17,733 nt of DNA, taken from positions 1 to 17,733 of the forward strand of contig CADCQZ010000330.1 of NCBI GenBank assembly GCA_902803675.1, in the 5' to 3' direction. Positions 5,955 to 13,776 of the stretch are shown here, piece by piece (positions within the stretch are counted from its first letter, which is position 1; each line of letters begins with the position of its first letter). The notes below the pieces were generated by a model that was given only the letters and a program-made list of their open reading frames with translations, was not told the origin of the DNA and searched no databases. Source of the DNA: an uncultured Eubacteriales bacterium. GTDB taxonomy: Bacteria; Bacillota_A; Clostridia; Christensenellales; Aristaeellaceae. The translations under genes and the position numbers were made by a program.

Positions 5955-7250
5955 ATGCCTGAAAGAACACTGATCAAAAACATCGTCAATGACAGCAAGG
6001 TCCATCTGGAAGGTTTTGTCGAGAACTGCCGCAATAAGCGGACCATGGCTTTCATCGTGCTGAGGGATTTCAGCGGCGTGATCCAGGTCACCGTTGAAAA
6101 GGAAAAGGATCCCGCTCTGGCAGCGGCTGTGGATCAGATCACGATCGGTTCCGTGATCGAAGTGGACGGCCTTGCCGTTAAAAACGAATATGTCAAGCTG
6201 GGCGGGATGGAAGTCCTGGCGGACAGGATCACCCTTGATTCCATTGCGGACCCGATGCCCCTGACGAAGGATGCCGCGATCGATTCCAGGCTGGATTACC
6301 GCTGGATCGATCTGAGGAGCGAAAAAAATCTGCTGATGTACAAGGTCCAGACCGCCCTTGTCGCCGCGATGCGTGAGCATCTGCTTGAAAAGGATTTCAT
6401 TGAGATCCATACGCCCAAGCTGATCGCCGCCGCCAGCGAATCCGGCTCCGATGTATTCGAGCTGAAGTATTTCGACAGGAAAGCCTATCTCAGCCAGAGC
6501 CCTCAGTTCTATAAGCAGATGGCGATGGCTGCCGGTTTTGACCGGATCTTTGAAGTGGGCCCGGTATTCAGGGCCGAGAAATCTTTCACCAATAAGCATG
6601 CCACCGAATTCACGGGCTTTGATATCGAATTCAGCTATATCGATTCCTTCCGGGATGTGATGGATCTGGAAGCGGAACTTCTCCAGTGCGCGCTGAAGCG
6701 GGTCAGCGAAAAATACGGCGAGGATATCAAGCGTGTTTTCGGCAAGGAAGTCGTCGTGCCCACCCTGCCCTTCCCGGTGATGGCGCTTCAGGATGTGTAT
6801 AAGGAACTGGAAGCCCGGTACGGCTTCAAGCCCGAGGACGGCGACACCAGGAATGACCTGAGCACCGAGGCTGAGCATCTCTGCGCGAAGCTTTCCAAAG
6901 ATATGTATGGTCACGAGTTCCTATTCGTTACCGATTACGGTCCCGAGAAGCGCGCTTTCTACCACATGCGGGACGAGAACGGCAATCCTCTGGGATATGA
7001 CCTGATCTGGCGCGGCTGCGAGATCACTACCGGTGCCCAGCGTGAACACCGTTATGAGCAGCTCAAGAAACAGGCCGATGAAAAGGGCCTGGGAGAAGAC
7101 GTCAAATTCTATCTGGAGTTCTTCCGCTACGGCTGCCCGCCCCACGGCGGTTTCGGCCTGGGCGTCGACAGGCTCACGATGCTCCTGTTCGATCTGAGCA
7201 TCAAGGAAGTTGAATTCCTGTTCCGCGGCCCGAACCGGGTAACGCCCTGA
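5955..7250 (+). CDS. aspS: Aspartate--tRNA ligase, archaeal/eukaryotic-type (aspartate--tRNA(Asn) ligase candidate)
   Basis: At 431 residues this is far shorter than the roughly 590-residue bacterial AspRS and lacks its large GAD insertion. It has an N-terminal OB-fold anticodon domain (about 15-105), then RLDYRWIDLRS, FIEIHTPKLIAAASESGSDV, YLSQSPQFYKQMAM, motif 2 (VGPVFRAEKSFTNKHATEF) and motif 3 (PPHGGFGLGVDRLTM), the layout of archaeal AspRS. It charges tRNA-Asp and, if non-discriminating, also tRNA-Asn, which would then need the GatCAB amidotransferase. I cannot settle discrimination by eye. Its place directly after hisS is where bacteria often keep the bacterial-type aspS. The ribosome binding site is moderate (GAGG, 10 nt before the ATG). 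Confidence 0.93.
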   Translation: MPERTLIKNIVNDSKVHLEGFVENCRNKRTMAFIVLRDFSGVIQVTVEKEKDPALAAAVDQITIGSVIEVDGLAVKNEYVKLGGMEVLADRITLDSIADPMPLTKDAAIDSRLDYRWIDLRSEKNLLMYKVQTALVAAMREHLLEKDFIEIHTPKLIAAASESGSDVFELKYFDRKAYLSQSPQFYKQMAMAAGFDRIFEVGPVFRAEKSFTNKHATEFTGFDIEFSYIDSFRDVMDLEAELLQCALKRVSEKYGEDIKRVFGKEVVVPTLPFPVMALQDVYKELEARYGFKPEDGDTRNDLSTEAEHLCAKLSKDMYGHEFLFVTDYGPEKRAFYHMRDENGNPLGYDLIWRGCEITTGAQREHRYEQLKKQADEKGLGEDVKFYLEFFRYGCPPHGGFGLGVDRLTMLLFDLSIKEVEFLFRGPNRVTP

Positions 7251-7256
7251 AAACGA

Positions 7257-8264
7257 TCAAAAACGGCCCTTACCGGGTCGTTTTTTTATCTCGTATTCAC
7301 GCAGTGATCTGATCTGACTGCCTTGAAGTGTCCGGTCCCGGTCTGCGTAAAGCATGGATCTCACGATCGCTTCCTCCGCGCACTCCCCTACCGCCCTGAA
7401 AGGAAGATCCAGGAGATCCTCTCTCATGATCCGCTGACAGAGAAAACTTTCCCCGCTTTTTTCGGGCGCGCAGGTCGTGAACCCGATGACGATCTCGCCG
7501 CTTCCGTGGCCGATATAGGACCCCAGCCTCGCCATACCCACCGAAGCACGCTTGATGACACGCTTCAGCTGCCGGGATGAGAGAGGAAGATCCGTCGCGA
7601 CGATCAGGATGATGCTTCCCTGATCCTGGCCGGCGCTTTCATCTGTGAGATCGCAAAGAGTGAGATCCCCCGCGGAACCGTAATTGGACTGGACCAGAAC
7701 ACCGACGGTATACTCTTTCCCGTCGATCTCAAAGATCCGCGACGATGAGCCGATCCCGCCTTTGAGCCCATAGCAGACAGTGCCTCTGCCGCCTCCGACA
7801 GATCCCTGTTTAAATATCTCCGACGCGGAATCGATCGCTGCGAAAACCTCTTTCTCTCCGACAGGCCGCTGCCGGATATCGTTGATCCTGCTGTCATTGC
7901 ATTCACAGACCACCGGATTGACCGATGTAAGGGCGATCCCGTCACGATCACACAGCCGCAGCATATAAGATACGAGAGCGTCATGGACTTTGCCCACATT
8001 CAGGGTGTTCGTGATGGCGATCGGTGTTTCCAGGGTCCCCAGTTCATCCAGTTGGATCAGGCCCATCGTTTTTCCGAATCCGTTGATGACATGGGAAGCG
8101 GCTGTCAATTTGCACAGGAACGGGTTTTTCTGTGTGGGCAGGATCACCGTTACCCCTGTGTGACAGTCTCCCCTGTCGATCGTAAAATGTCCTACCCGGA
8201 CGCCGCTCACATCTGTGATCAGGTCGTTTTTTCCATGGGCCATGGTACCGAAACTCAGATCCAT
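7257..8264 (-). CDS. P1-family peptidase (S58, DmpA/BapA-type aminopeptidase)
   Basis: The 335-residue protein starts at ATG 8264 after AGGAGGG (4 nt spacing). The N-terminus NDLITDVSGVRVGHFTI, the following TGVTVILP, and VNPVVCECNDSRIND are typical of P1 peptidases. The central GSVGGGRGTVCYGLKGGIGS (154-173) holds the expected self-cleavage site Gly172-Ser173, where the new N-terminal serine becomes the nucleophile; VGVLVQSNYG follows at 187-196. Family members are N-terminal hydrolases that release N-terminal residues from peptides, some D-amino-acid or beta-amino-acid peptides; the substrate here is unknown. No signal peptide is seen. Its last nine or so codons form the shared terminator with aspS. 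It is transcribed divergently from the 75-residue protein gene. Confidence 0.92.
   Translation of the reverse strand: MDLSFGTMAHGKNDLITDVSGVRVGHFTIDRGDCHTGVTVILPTQKNPFLCKLTAASHVINGFGKTMGLIQLDELGTLETPIAITNTLNVGKVHDALVSYMLRLCDRDGIALTSVNPVVCECNDSRINDIRQRPVGEKEVFAAIDSASEIFKQGSVGGGRGTVCYGLKGGIGSSSRIFEIDGKEYTVGVLVQSNYGSAGDLTLCDLTDESAGQDQGSIILIVATDLPLSSRQLKRVIKRASVGMARLGSYIGHGSGEIVIGFTTCAPEKSGESFLCQRIMREDLLDLPFRAVGECAEEAIVRSMLYADRDRTLQGSQIRSLREYEIKKRPGKGRF
7259..7287. terminator. Bidirectional terminator shared by aspS and the P1 peptidase gene
   Basis: AAAAACGGCCC (7259-7269) pairs with GGGTCGTTTTT (7275-7285), 11 bp with one G-T pair, loop TTACC, followed by more T on the plus strand. The minus strand reads the same hairpin with a final T-run (GGGCCGTTTTT). 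The hairpin lies inside the last codons of the convergent peptidase gene. Confidence 0.88.
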
Positions 8265-8288
8265 TTTCCCTCCTGTTGTCGATTTTTA

Positions 8289-8316
8289 TTGACTTTTGGA
8301 CTGTGAAAGCTATAAT
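8289..8316 (+). promoter_or_regulatory. Promoter for the 75-residue protein gene
   Basis: TTGACT (8289-8294) and a perfect TATAAT (8311-8316) are separated by 16 nt. The predicted start near 8323 gives a leader of about 33 nt with AAAGGAGG in it. It lies in the 91-bp gap between the two divergent genes. Confidence 0.82.
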
Positions 8317-8355
8317 TTAACCAACCTGAGATCAAAAAACAAAGGAGGATCTATT

Positions 8356-8583
8356 ATGGCACTCGATATCGAAAGCATCGTCAAACAGGTAGTTTCGAAG
8401 CTCACCGGCAACAATGACCTGATCGAGAGTTTCAAGAAAGACCCCGCGGCTGTACTCAAAAAGCTCGGGATCGATCTGGACAGTGAACAGGTCAAAGCCG
8501 TGGCCAAGGCTGTCCTTGCCAAGCTCAACATCGATGACGCGGCAGGGATCCTGAACAAGATCAAAAGGTTCTTCGGAAAGTGA
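8356..8583 (+). CDS. Small helical protein of unknown function (75 residues)
   Basis: I start it at ATG 8356, 7 nt after AAAGGAGG (8341-8348); an upstream in-frame start would run through the promoter. The product is almost all predicted helix. It begins MALDIESIVKQVVSKLTG, followed by DLIESFKKDPAAVLKKLGID, a DSEQVKAVAKAVLAKLNID segment, and ends with a basic tail NKIKRFFGK. The F-x-x-DP-x-x-x-L-x-x-x-GI-x-L-x-x-EQ pattern recalls small uncharacterised clostridial proteins, and more distantly Nif11-type leader peptides, but I do not recognise a named family. There is no signal peptide, membrane segment or cysteine. It has its own consensus promoter and hairpin, so it appears to be an independently and probably well expressed single gene. 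Confidence 0.8.
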   Translation: MALDIESIVKQVVSKLTGNNDLIESFKKDPAAVLKKLGIDLDSEQVKAVAKAVLAKLNIDDAAGILNKIKRFFGK

Positions 8584-8603
8584 TCGGTCACACCGGATAC
8601 CGT

Positions 8604-8633
8604 TCAAAGGGGCAGCTTGCGCTGCCCCTTTGA
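8604..8633. terminator. Long perfect hairpin between convergent genes, probable bidirectional terminator
   Basis: TCAAAGGGGCAGC (8604-8616) and GCTGCCCCTTTGA (8621-8633) form a perfect 13-bp stem with loop TTGC. It lies 20 nt after the 75-residue protein gene and 6 nt past the end of the M18 gene. The T-run is limited to TTT within the stem, so termination may be incomplete. Confidence 0.75.
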
Positions 8634-8639
8634 TCTTGG

Positions 8640-10037
8640 TCACAACGAACGTTTTCCGGCTTCTTTCAGGAAGGCACAGTAGCATTTATAGGCCTCATAC
8701 ACATCGGCTTTGCTCACGATCTCCCACGGAGCGTGCATCGACAGGACCGGTACGCCGCAGTCAAGCACATTCATACCGTACTTGGCGCACAGATAAGCGA
8801 TCGTTCCGCCGCCGCCCGCGTCGACCTTTCCGATCTCCGAAGTATGATAGGTGACATTGTTGTCGTCCATGATACTTCTGATCTCAGATACATATTCGGC
8901 ATTGGCGTCGCTGGCTCCGGCTTTGCCGCCCTTGCCCGTATACTTGTTGAAACAAACGCCCATCCCCACGAAAGCGGCGTTCTTTTTCTCGAATACGCCC
9001 GCGAAAGCCGGATCGAAGGCAGCCGAAACATCGCTGGACAGCATCCTGCTGTTCTCAAGAGCGCGCCGTACCGTGACAGCGCGGTCATCGCCCGTCAAAA
9101 GGGCGATCTCGGCGACGGTGTTCTCAAAGTAGAGCGCCCCCATGCCCGTAGCGCCTACAGAGCCGATCTCTTCCTTATCGGTCAGCACAGCGCACAGTGT
9201 CCTTTCGGGAACACCTTTGTGATCGATCAGCGCCTGGAGGGAAGGATAAGCGCATACACGGTCGTCATGCCCGTAGCCCAGCAGCAGCGAGCGGTCGAAT
9301 CCCACCTCCCTGGTCTTTCCGGCAGGGACGATCTCCAGCTCCGCGGACACAAAGTCCTCTTCCTCGATCCCGTATTCCTTTTCAAGGATCCCAAGGATAT
9401 TCTTTTTCACGGACGGATCATCATCATCCTTGGCGGGAATGCTGCCGATCAACAGATTGAGATCCTCTCCGTCGATGAGATTGGAAGCGGTCTTCGCCAT
9501 CTGCTCCTTTGCCAGGTGCGGCAGCAGATCGCTGATGTAAAACACGGGATCGGTATCCTTCTCGCCGATGGCGACCCGGACGGTCTCGCCGCTCTTTTTC
9601 ACCAGCACACCGTGGAGCGCCAGGGGCATCGCGAGCCACTGATAATTCTTGATACCGCCGTAGTAATGCGTGTCAAGGTACATCAGATCAGAGTCCTCAA
9701 ACAGAGGATTCTGCTTGACGTCGATCCTCGGGCTGTCGATATGCGCGCCCAGAATGTTGAGGCCCTTTTCTATGCCGGCGCTTCCGATCACGAAAGCCAT
9801 GAAAGATTTGTGCATCCAGCTGCGGTAGACCCGGTCCCCCGCTTTGAGCGATCCCCGCTTCAACGCTTCCTCAAAACTGATGAAACCCGCTTTTTTTGCC
9901 AGCTCTTCGGCGGCGGTCACGCACTCGCGTTCCGTTTTGCCCTCATCGAGGAACTCCATATACCCTTTGCAGAAGGCCTCGCATTGCTTCAGGTCCATAT
10001 CAGAATACTGTTTCCACGCGTTTTTACGATACATCAT
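8640..10037 (-). CDS. M18-family aminopeptidase (aspartyl aminopeptidase type)
   Basis: I start it at ATG 10037, which follows AAGGGAG; the adjacent ATG at 10034 has better spacing (7 nt) and is equally possible. A longer frame to 10121 would run through a terminator. The product of about 465 residues opens with the family-typical MYRKNAWKQYSD, then RECVTAAEELAKKAGF. Zinc-binding landmarks are all present: LGAHIDSPRID (H99), GYGHDDRVCAYPSL, DKEEIGSVGATGM, SSDVSAAFDP and LSMHAPWEIVSKADVYEAY near the C-terminus. M18 enzymes are cytoplasmic dodecameric dizinc peptidases that remove N-terminal residues, often acidic ones. A strong terminator lies just upstream and no promoter is visible between it and the start. 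Confidence 0.94.
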   Translation of the reverse strand: MMYRKNAWKQYSDMDLKQCEAFCKGYMEFLDEGKTERECVTAAEELAKKAGFISFEEALKRGSLKAGDRVYRSWMHKSFMAFVIGSAGIEKGLNILGAHIDSPRIDVKQNPLFEDSDLMYLDTHYYGGIKNYQWLAMPLALHGVLVKKSGETVRVAIGEKDTDPVFYISDLLPHLAKEQMAKTASNLIDGEDLNLLIGSIPAKDDDDPSVKKNILGILEKEYGIEEEDFVSAELEIVPAGKTREVGFDRSLLLGYGHDDRVCAYPSLQALIDHKGVPERTLCAVLTDKEEIGSVGATGMGALYFENTVAEIALLTGDDRAVTVRRALENSRMLSSDVSAAFDPAFAGVFEKKNAAFVGMGVCFNKYTGKGGKAGASDANAEYVSEIRSIMDDNNVTYHTSEIGKVDAGGGGTIAYLCAKYGMNVLDCGVPVLSMHAPWEIVSKADVYEAYKCYCAFLKEAGKRSL

Positions 10038-10065
10038 CTTTCTCCCTTCAGTGATAAAGTCTCCT

Positions 10066-10103
10066 AAAAAAACAGCTGCCTCAGCCTTTGAGTGAGGCAG
10101 CTG
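10066..10103 (-). terminator. Strong intrinsic terminator of the BMP transporter operon
   Basis: On the minus strand CAGCTGCCTCA (10103-10093) and TGAGGCAGCTG (10083-10073) form a perfect 11-bp stem around a 9-nt loop, followed by seven T (10072-10066). It lies 14 nt after the second permease gene and upstream of the M18 gene on the same strand. Confidence 0.95.
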
Positions 10104-10117
10104 AAGACAGCAGAGGA

Positions 10118-11056
10118 TCAACGCATCCCCTTGTCATAGGGAATGCCTTCAGCCTTCGGAGCCGCGCTGTTCTTTGAAAAGAGCACCAGCACGATCAGCG
10201 AAATGATATAAGGCAGCATGTTGTATACGGTGCTGGGCAGATTGAGACGCGTCAACAGGTCAAACCCGGTATACACGTTGCTCAGCGCCCTGAAGAAGCC
10301 AAACAGCAGCGCCGCGAGAGCGATGCGGTAAGGTTTCCAGCTGCCGAAGATCATCACCGCCAGGGCGAGGAATCCGAAGCCCGCCACACCGTTTTCGAAC
10401 TTCCAGATGGATACACCGGCAAGGATATAGCACAACCCGCCCAGACCGGCGAGAGCCCCGGAGATCAGCACACCGCACCAGCGCATCTTATAGACACTGA
10501 TGCCCACGGAAGCCGCTGCCTGAGGATGTTCACCGCAGGCCATCAGCCGAAGGCCGACACGATTCTTGTACAGGATGAAATAGACAAGGATCACGGCGAT
10601 CAGGGCCAACAGCATGAACCAGTTGAACTCGAACCCATTGATATTGACGATGAACATCTTGCGGGCAGTGATATACTCGATCTCTGAGGAATGATTGTCG
10701 GGGTTCGCTGCGGTGTTCATCGCTTTGACCAGCACAGTGGCCGCCGCGGTGGCCAGCAGATTCATAGCCGTGCCCACCAGGGTCTGGTCAGCTTTGAAAT
10801 GGATGGCCGCGACGCCCAGCAGGCATGAATAGAGCATGCCGCTCAGAAGAGCGGCCAGCATCGCTCCGAGCACCATGACGACCGCGGAGGACGTGTTCAG
10901 GGACCGCATGACCAGAGCGCCACCCAGAGCACCGACCACCATGATGCCTTCCAGTCCCAGATTGATCACGCCGGAATGCTCCGAGATACAGCCGCCCAAT
11001 GCGACCAAAAGAAGGACCGAGGCGAAAATAAGCGTGTATTGAATAAGTAGCAGCAT
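10118..11056 (-). CDS. BMP-family ABC transporter permease (NupQ/YufQ-like)
   Basis: This 312-residue integral membrane protein has about eight to nine hydrophobic segments. Near the N-terminus it carries SGVINLGLEGIMVVGALGG (about 28-46), and around residue 170 GLRLMACGEHPQAAASVGIS, the cytoplasmic loop that contacts the ATPase; GFLALAVMIFGSWKP follows. This pattern identifies the shorter of the two permeases in BMP-type importers for nucleosides and related solutes (B. subtilis NupNOPQ is a characterised example). The start overlaps the stop of the upstream permease by one base (TAATG), so the two are translationally coupled and should form a heterodimeric channel. It is the last gene before the operon terminator. 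Confidence 0.93.
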   Translation of the reverse strand: MLLLIQYTLIFASVLLLVALGGCISEHSGVINLGLEGIMVVGALGGALVMRSLNTSSAVVMVLGAMLAALLSGMLYSCLLGVAAIHFKADQTLVGTAMNLLATAAATVLVKAMNTAANPDNHSSEIEYITARKMFIVNINGFEFNWFMLLALIAVILVYFILYKNRVGLRLMACGEHPQAAASVGISVYKMRWCGVLISGALAGLGGLCYILAGVSIWKFENGVAGFGFLALAVMIFGSWKPYRIALAALLFGFFRALSNVYTGFDLLTRLNLPSTVYNMLPYIISLIVLVLFSKNSAAPKAEGIPYDKGMR

Positions 11057-12156
11057 TACTGTTTCGCCCCTTTCTTTTCTTCACTCTTCGTGAGCCAGCG
11101 CTTCATCGTCAGCTTGATAAAGAGCACGAAGCCGCACAGGTAAATGATCACCGAGGAGATCACGTCAGAGATCTGGGAAGAATAGAAGTTGGTGTTCACG
11201 TACTGGCCGCCGTCGGATATATGCTGGATAAAGAACGACGAAAAGATCGCGCCGATGGGATGCAGCCCCCCGAGGAAAGCCGCGGCGATCCCGTTGAATC
11301 CCATGGAAGGGACGGAAGACTGGGTGCACTCCCAACGCATATATCCCGTCTGATAAAGCAGCGAAGCTCCAAGACCTGCCAGGGCACCCGAGATCACCAG
11401 GGTGAGGATGATGTTCCTGTTCTGCGCCATGCCCGCGTAGCGCGCGGCATTTTTATTGTTGCCCGTCGCTTTCAGCTCATAACCGAGCTTGGTCTTGCCG
11501 AGGATGATCCATACCGCCACAGCGACGATGATCGCCAGCGGTACGGCGATGGTCACATTCGTATTGCCGTTGAACAGCTTTTCCAGCCCCATCGTCGGCA
11601 GCATGGATCCCGGGTTCACCTTGTTGAGATACATGGTGTAAGGGCTTGCTACCTCTTTGACATTGGTCAGGATCGTGTTGGCCGAATAAAGGGCGATCCA
11701 GTTCAGCATGATGCCCGATATCACTTCATTCACATTGCAGTAGGCCTTGAGCACGCCGACGATCGCGCCGAAGATACCGGCGCAGATCATGGCCAGGAGC
11801 ATGCAGGGCAGCCAGCCCCAGCCCCAGGCCAGAGCGGCATACAGGCAGGCGCATGCACCGGCCACATACTGCCCCGCGGTGCCGATGTTGAAAAGCCCCA
11901 CTTTATAAGCGAACAGGATGCTCAGGGAACACAGCACCAGGGGCATGGTCTTTGCCAGAGTGTTGCCGAACTGCTTGAGCCTGCTGGCGGGACGGCTCCA
12001 GGTGAAGAAATTCTTTATGACATTCAGGATGGACTCGCCGGCGCCTTGCGGATTGATGAAGAGCAGTACCACATAACCGATCAGAAGACCGAGCACGATG
12101 CAGACCACGGAAGCAAGAAAGGCCTGCACGCCCTCATTTTTCAACACTTTTCTCAT
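11056..12156 (-). CDS. BMP-family ABC transporter permease (NupP/YufP-like)
   Basis: The 366-residue membrane protein is the longer permease of the importer. It has an N-terminal membrane helix (about 12-32), a periplasm-facing loop, then the family stretches KVGLFNIGTAGQYVAGA (about 85-101), CNVNEVISGIMLNWIALYSA, the cytoplasmic coupling loop GYELKATGNNKNAARYAGM and SMGFNGIAAAFLGGLHPIGA. The tail is lysine-rich (TKSEEKKGAKQ). Its ATG overlaps the stop of the ATPase gene by four bases (ATGA). With the ATPase and NupQ-like permease it forms the membrane core that moves solute handed over by the BMP binding protein. Substrate is inferred from the family: purine or other nucleosides most likely. 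Confidence 0.94.
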   Translation of the reverse strand: MRKVLKNEGVQAFLASVVCIVLGLLIGYVVLLFINPQGAGESILNVIKNFFTWSRPASRLKQFGNTLAKTMPLVLCSLSILFAYKVGLFNIGTAGQYVAGACACLYAALAWGWGWLPCMLLAMICAGIFGAIVGVLKAYCNVNEVISGIMLNWIALYSANTILTNVKEVASPYTMYLNKVNPGSMLPTMGLEKLFNGNTNVTIAVPLAIIVAVAVWIILGKTKLGYELKATGNNKNAARYAGMAQNRNIILTLVISGALAGLGASLLYQTGYMRWECTQSSVPSMGFNGIAAAFLGGLHPIGAIFSSFFIQHISDGGQYVNTNFYSSQISDVISSVIIYLCGFVLFIKLTMKRWLTKSEEKKGAKQ

Positions 12157-13679
12157 GCGTTCTTCACCTCATCCCTTTTGGCACCGGCCATATACAGCCC
12201 CAGTTCTTCCTGCGTGGTCTTCTTCGGATCCAGTTCGCCGACGATCTCGCCTTCATACATGACCAGGATACGGTCAGGCACGTCCATGACCTCATCCAGT
12301 TCCAGAGAGATCAGCAGCACCGCTTTCCCGGCATCGCGCTGCGCGACGAGCTGCTTGTGGATATATTCGATCGCGCCCACGTCCAGGCCGCGCGTCGGCT
12401 GCACCGCTACCAGAACTTCCGGCTGCTTGTCGATCTCCCGGGCGATGATGGCTTTCTGCTGATTGCCGCCGGACATGGAACGGGCGGGCGTTATCGAACC
12501 CTGGCCGGAACGAATGTCGAACCGATCGATCAGCTCATCCGAATACTCCCGGATATTCCTGCGGCGCAGGAAACCGATCCCGTTGGTGAAGCGGGACTCA
12601 AAATAGGTCTGGAGCACCATATTGTATTCCAGGGAATAATCAAGCACCAGGCCGTATTTGTGCCTGTCCTCGGGGATATGGCTCATGCCGCCGACAGAGC
12701 GCTTTCTGATGGACGATTTAGTGATGTCCTTGCCGTCCATGATGATCTTGCCGTTCACCAAAGGCTCAAGCCCCGTGATGCCGTAGACCAGTTCCGACTG
12801 GCCGTTCCCGTCGATACCGGCGATGCAGACGATCTCACCGCGGCGCACTTTAAAGGAAACGTCCTTGACGGCGTTGTTTTTATGGGCTTTGGACGCTACG
12901 GTCATATGCTGGACTTCCAGCACCGTTTCACCGGGGACCGAAGGCTTTTTATCCACATGGAAATTGACGTTGCGGCCCACCATCATGGCGGAGAGCTCTT
13001 CCATCGTGGTATTCTTCGTTTCCACCGTGCCGATATATTTGCCTTTACGGAGCACGGTGCAGCGGTCCGCGACCGCCATGATCTCCGCCAGCTTGTGGCT
13101 GATGAACAGGATGGACTTTCCTTCGGCGGCCAGGTTCCGCATGATCTGCATCAGCTCGTCGATCTCCTGGGGTGTCAGCACGGCCGTCGGCTCGTCGAAG
13201 ATCAGGATCTCGGTGCGCTGCTGCAGACCGACGGTGATATCCTCGATCTTCGCGTCCGGGTCCACCTGAAGGCCGTACTTTTCCGACAGGGCGATCACTT
13301 TCTCCCGGGCCTGCTTTTTCTGCAGGAATCCCAGGGTGCCCACCGGTTCAACGCCCATGATGATATTGTCCAGTACGGTGAAGCACTCCACCAGTTTGAA
13401 GTGCTGGTGAACCATACCGATCCCCAGATTGTTCGCGTCATTCGGATCGTTGATCTTGACTTCCACGCCGTCCTTTTTGATCGTGCCTTCTTCCGCCTGA
13501 TAAAGGCCGAACAGGACGCTCATCAATGTGGACTTTCCGGCGCCGTTCTCTCCCAGAAGGGCATGGATCTCCCCGTGACGCAGCTGCAGAGTGATGTCAT
13601 CATTGGCGACGATGCCCGGGAAACGCTTGGTGATATGCAGCATTTCAATGGCATATTCGCTTGACGGATTTTCGCGCAA
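12153..13679 (-). CDS. BMP-family ABC transporter ATPase, two fused NBDs, with a 10-residue gap in NBD1 (NupO/YufO-like)
   Basis: The 508-residue protein starts at TTG 13679, after AAGGTG. NBD1 has a canonical Walker A (GENGAGKST, 43-51), Q-loop IGMVHQHF, signature ITVGL (148-152), Walker B ILIFDEP (158-164) and H-loop LFISHKL. NBD2 has the family-typical degenerate Walker A (GNGQSE), signature MSGGNQQ and the Walker B region VQPTRGLD. The odd point lies in NBD1: only nine residues separate the signature from the Walker B aspartate, against about 19 in ABC ATPases generally and in NBD2 of this same protein. The helix joining the motifs is therefore cut by ten residues, which may disable the only canonical ATP site. 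The frame and the rest are intact. It powers solute uptake through the two permeases encoded next. Confidence 0.93.
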   Translation of the reverse strand: MRENPSSEYAIEMLHITKRFPGIVANDDITLQLRHGEIHALLGENGAGKSTLMSVLFGLYQAEEGTIKKDGVEVKINDPNDANNLGIGMVHQHFKLVECFTVLDNIIMGVEPVGTLGFLQKKQAREKVIALSEKYGLQVDPDAKIEDITVGLQQRTEILIFDEPTAVLTPQEIDELMQIMRNLAAEGKSILFISHKLAEIMAVADRCTVLRKGKYIGTVETKNTTMEELSAMMVGRNVNFHVDKKPSVPGETVLEVQHMTVASKAHKNNAVKDVSFKVRRGEIVCIAGIDGNGQSELVYGITGLEPLVNGKIIMDGKDITKSSIRKRSVGGMSHIPEDRHKYGLVLDYSLEYNMVLQTYFESRFTNGIGFLRRRNIREYSDELIDRFDIRSGQGSITPARSMSGGNQQKAIIAREIDKQPEVLVAVQPTRGLDVGAIEYIHKQLVAQRDAGKAVLLISLELDEVMDVPDRILVMYEGEIVGELDPKKTTQEELGLYMAGAKRDEVKNA

Positions 13680-13731
13680 TAGTCACACCTTCTTTCCTGA
13701 TTTGCGGATGGCGGAGCTTCTCATCTCTTTC

Positions 13732-13776
13732 TGAAAGAAGCCCCCGTTTGCCGGAAGGAAACAGGGGCTTCTTTCA
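13732..13776. terminator. Long hairpin between binding-protein and ATPase genes (attenuator or mRNA stabiliser)
   Basis: TGAAAGAAGCCCC (13732-13744) pairs with GGGGCTTCTTTCA (13764-13776), 13 bp; after one mismatch GTTT pairs with AAAC, around a 9-nt loop. Neither strand has a free T-run, so it is probably a processing or stability hairpin, or a weak attenuator, rather than a full terminator. Confidence 0.55.

Noticed and set aside
8733..10067. Long plus-strand open frame antisense to the M18 peptidase
   Set aside because: Shadow frame; the metal-binding motifs and family landmarks are on the minus strand.
12357..13664. Long plus-strand open frame (435 residues) antisense to the ABC ATPase
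   Set aside because: It is a shadow of a G+C-rich coding strand; the opposite frame has all ABC motifs and this one has no domain signal.
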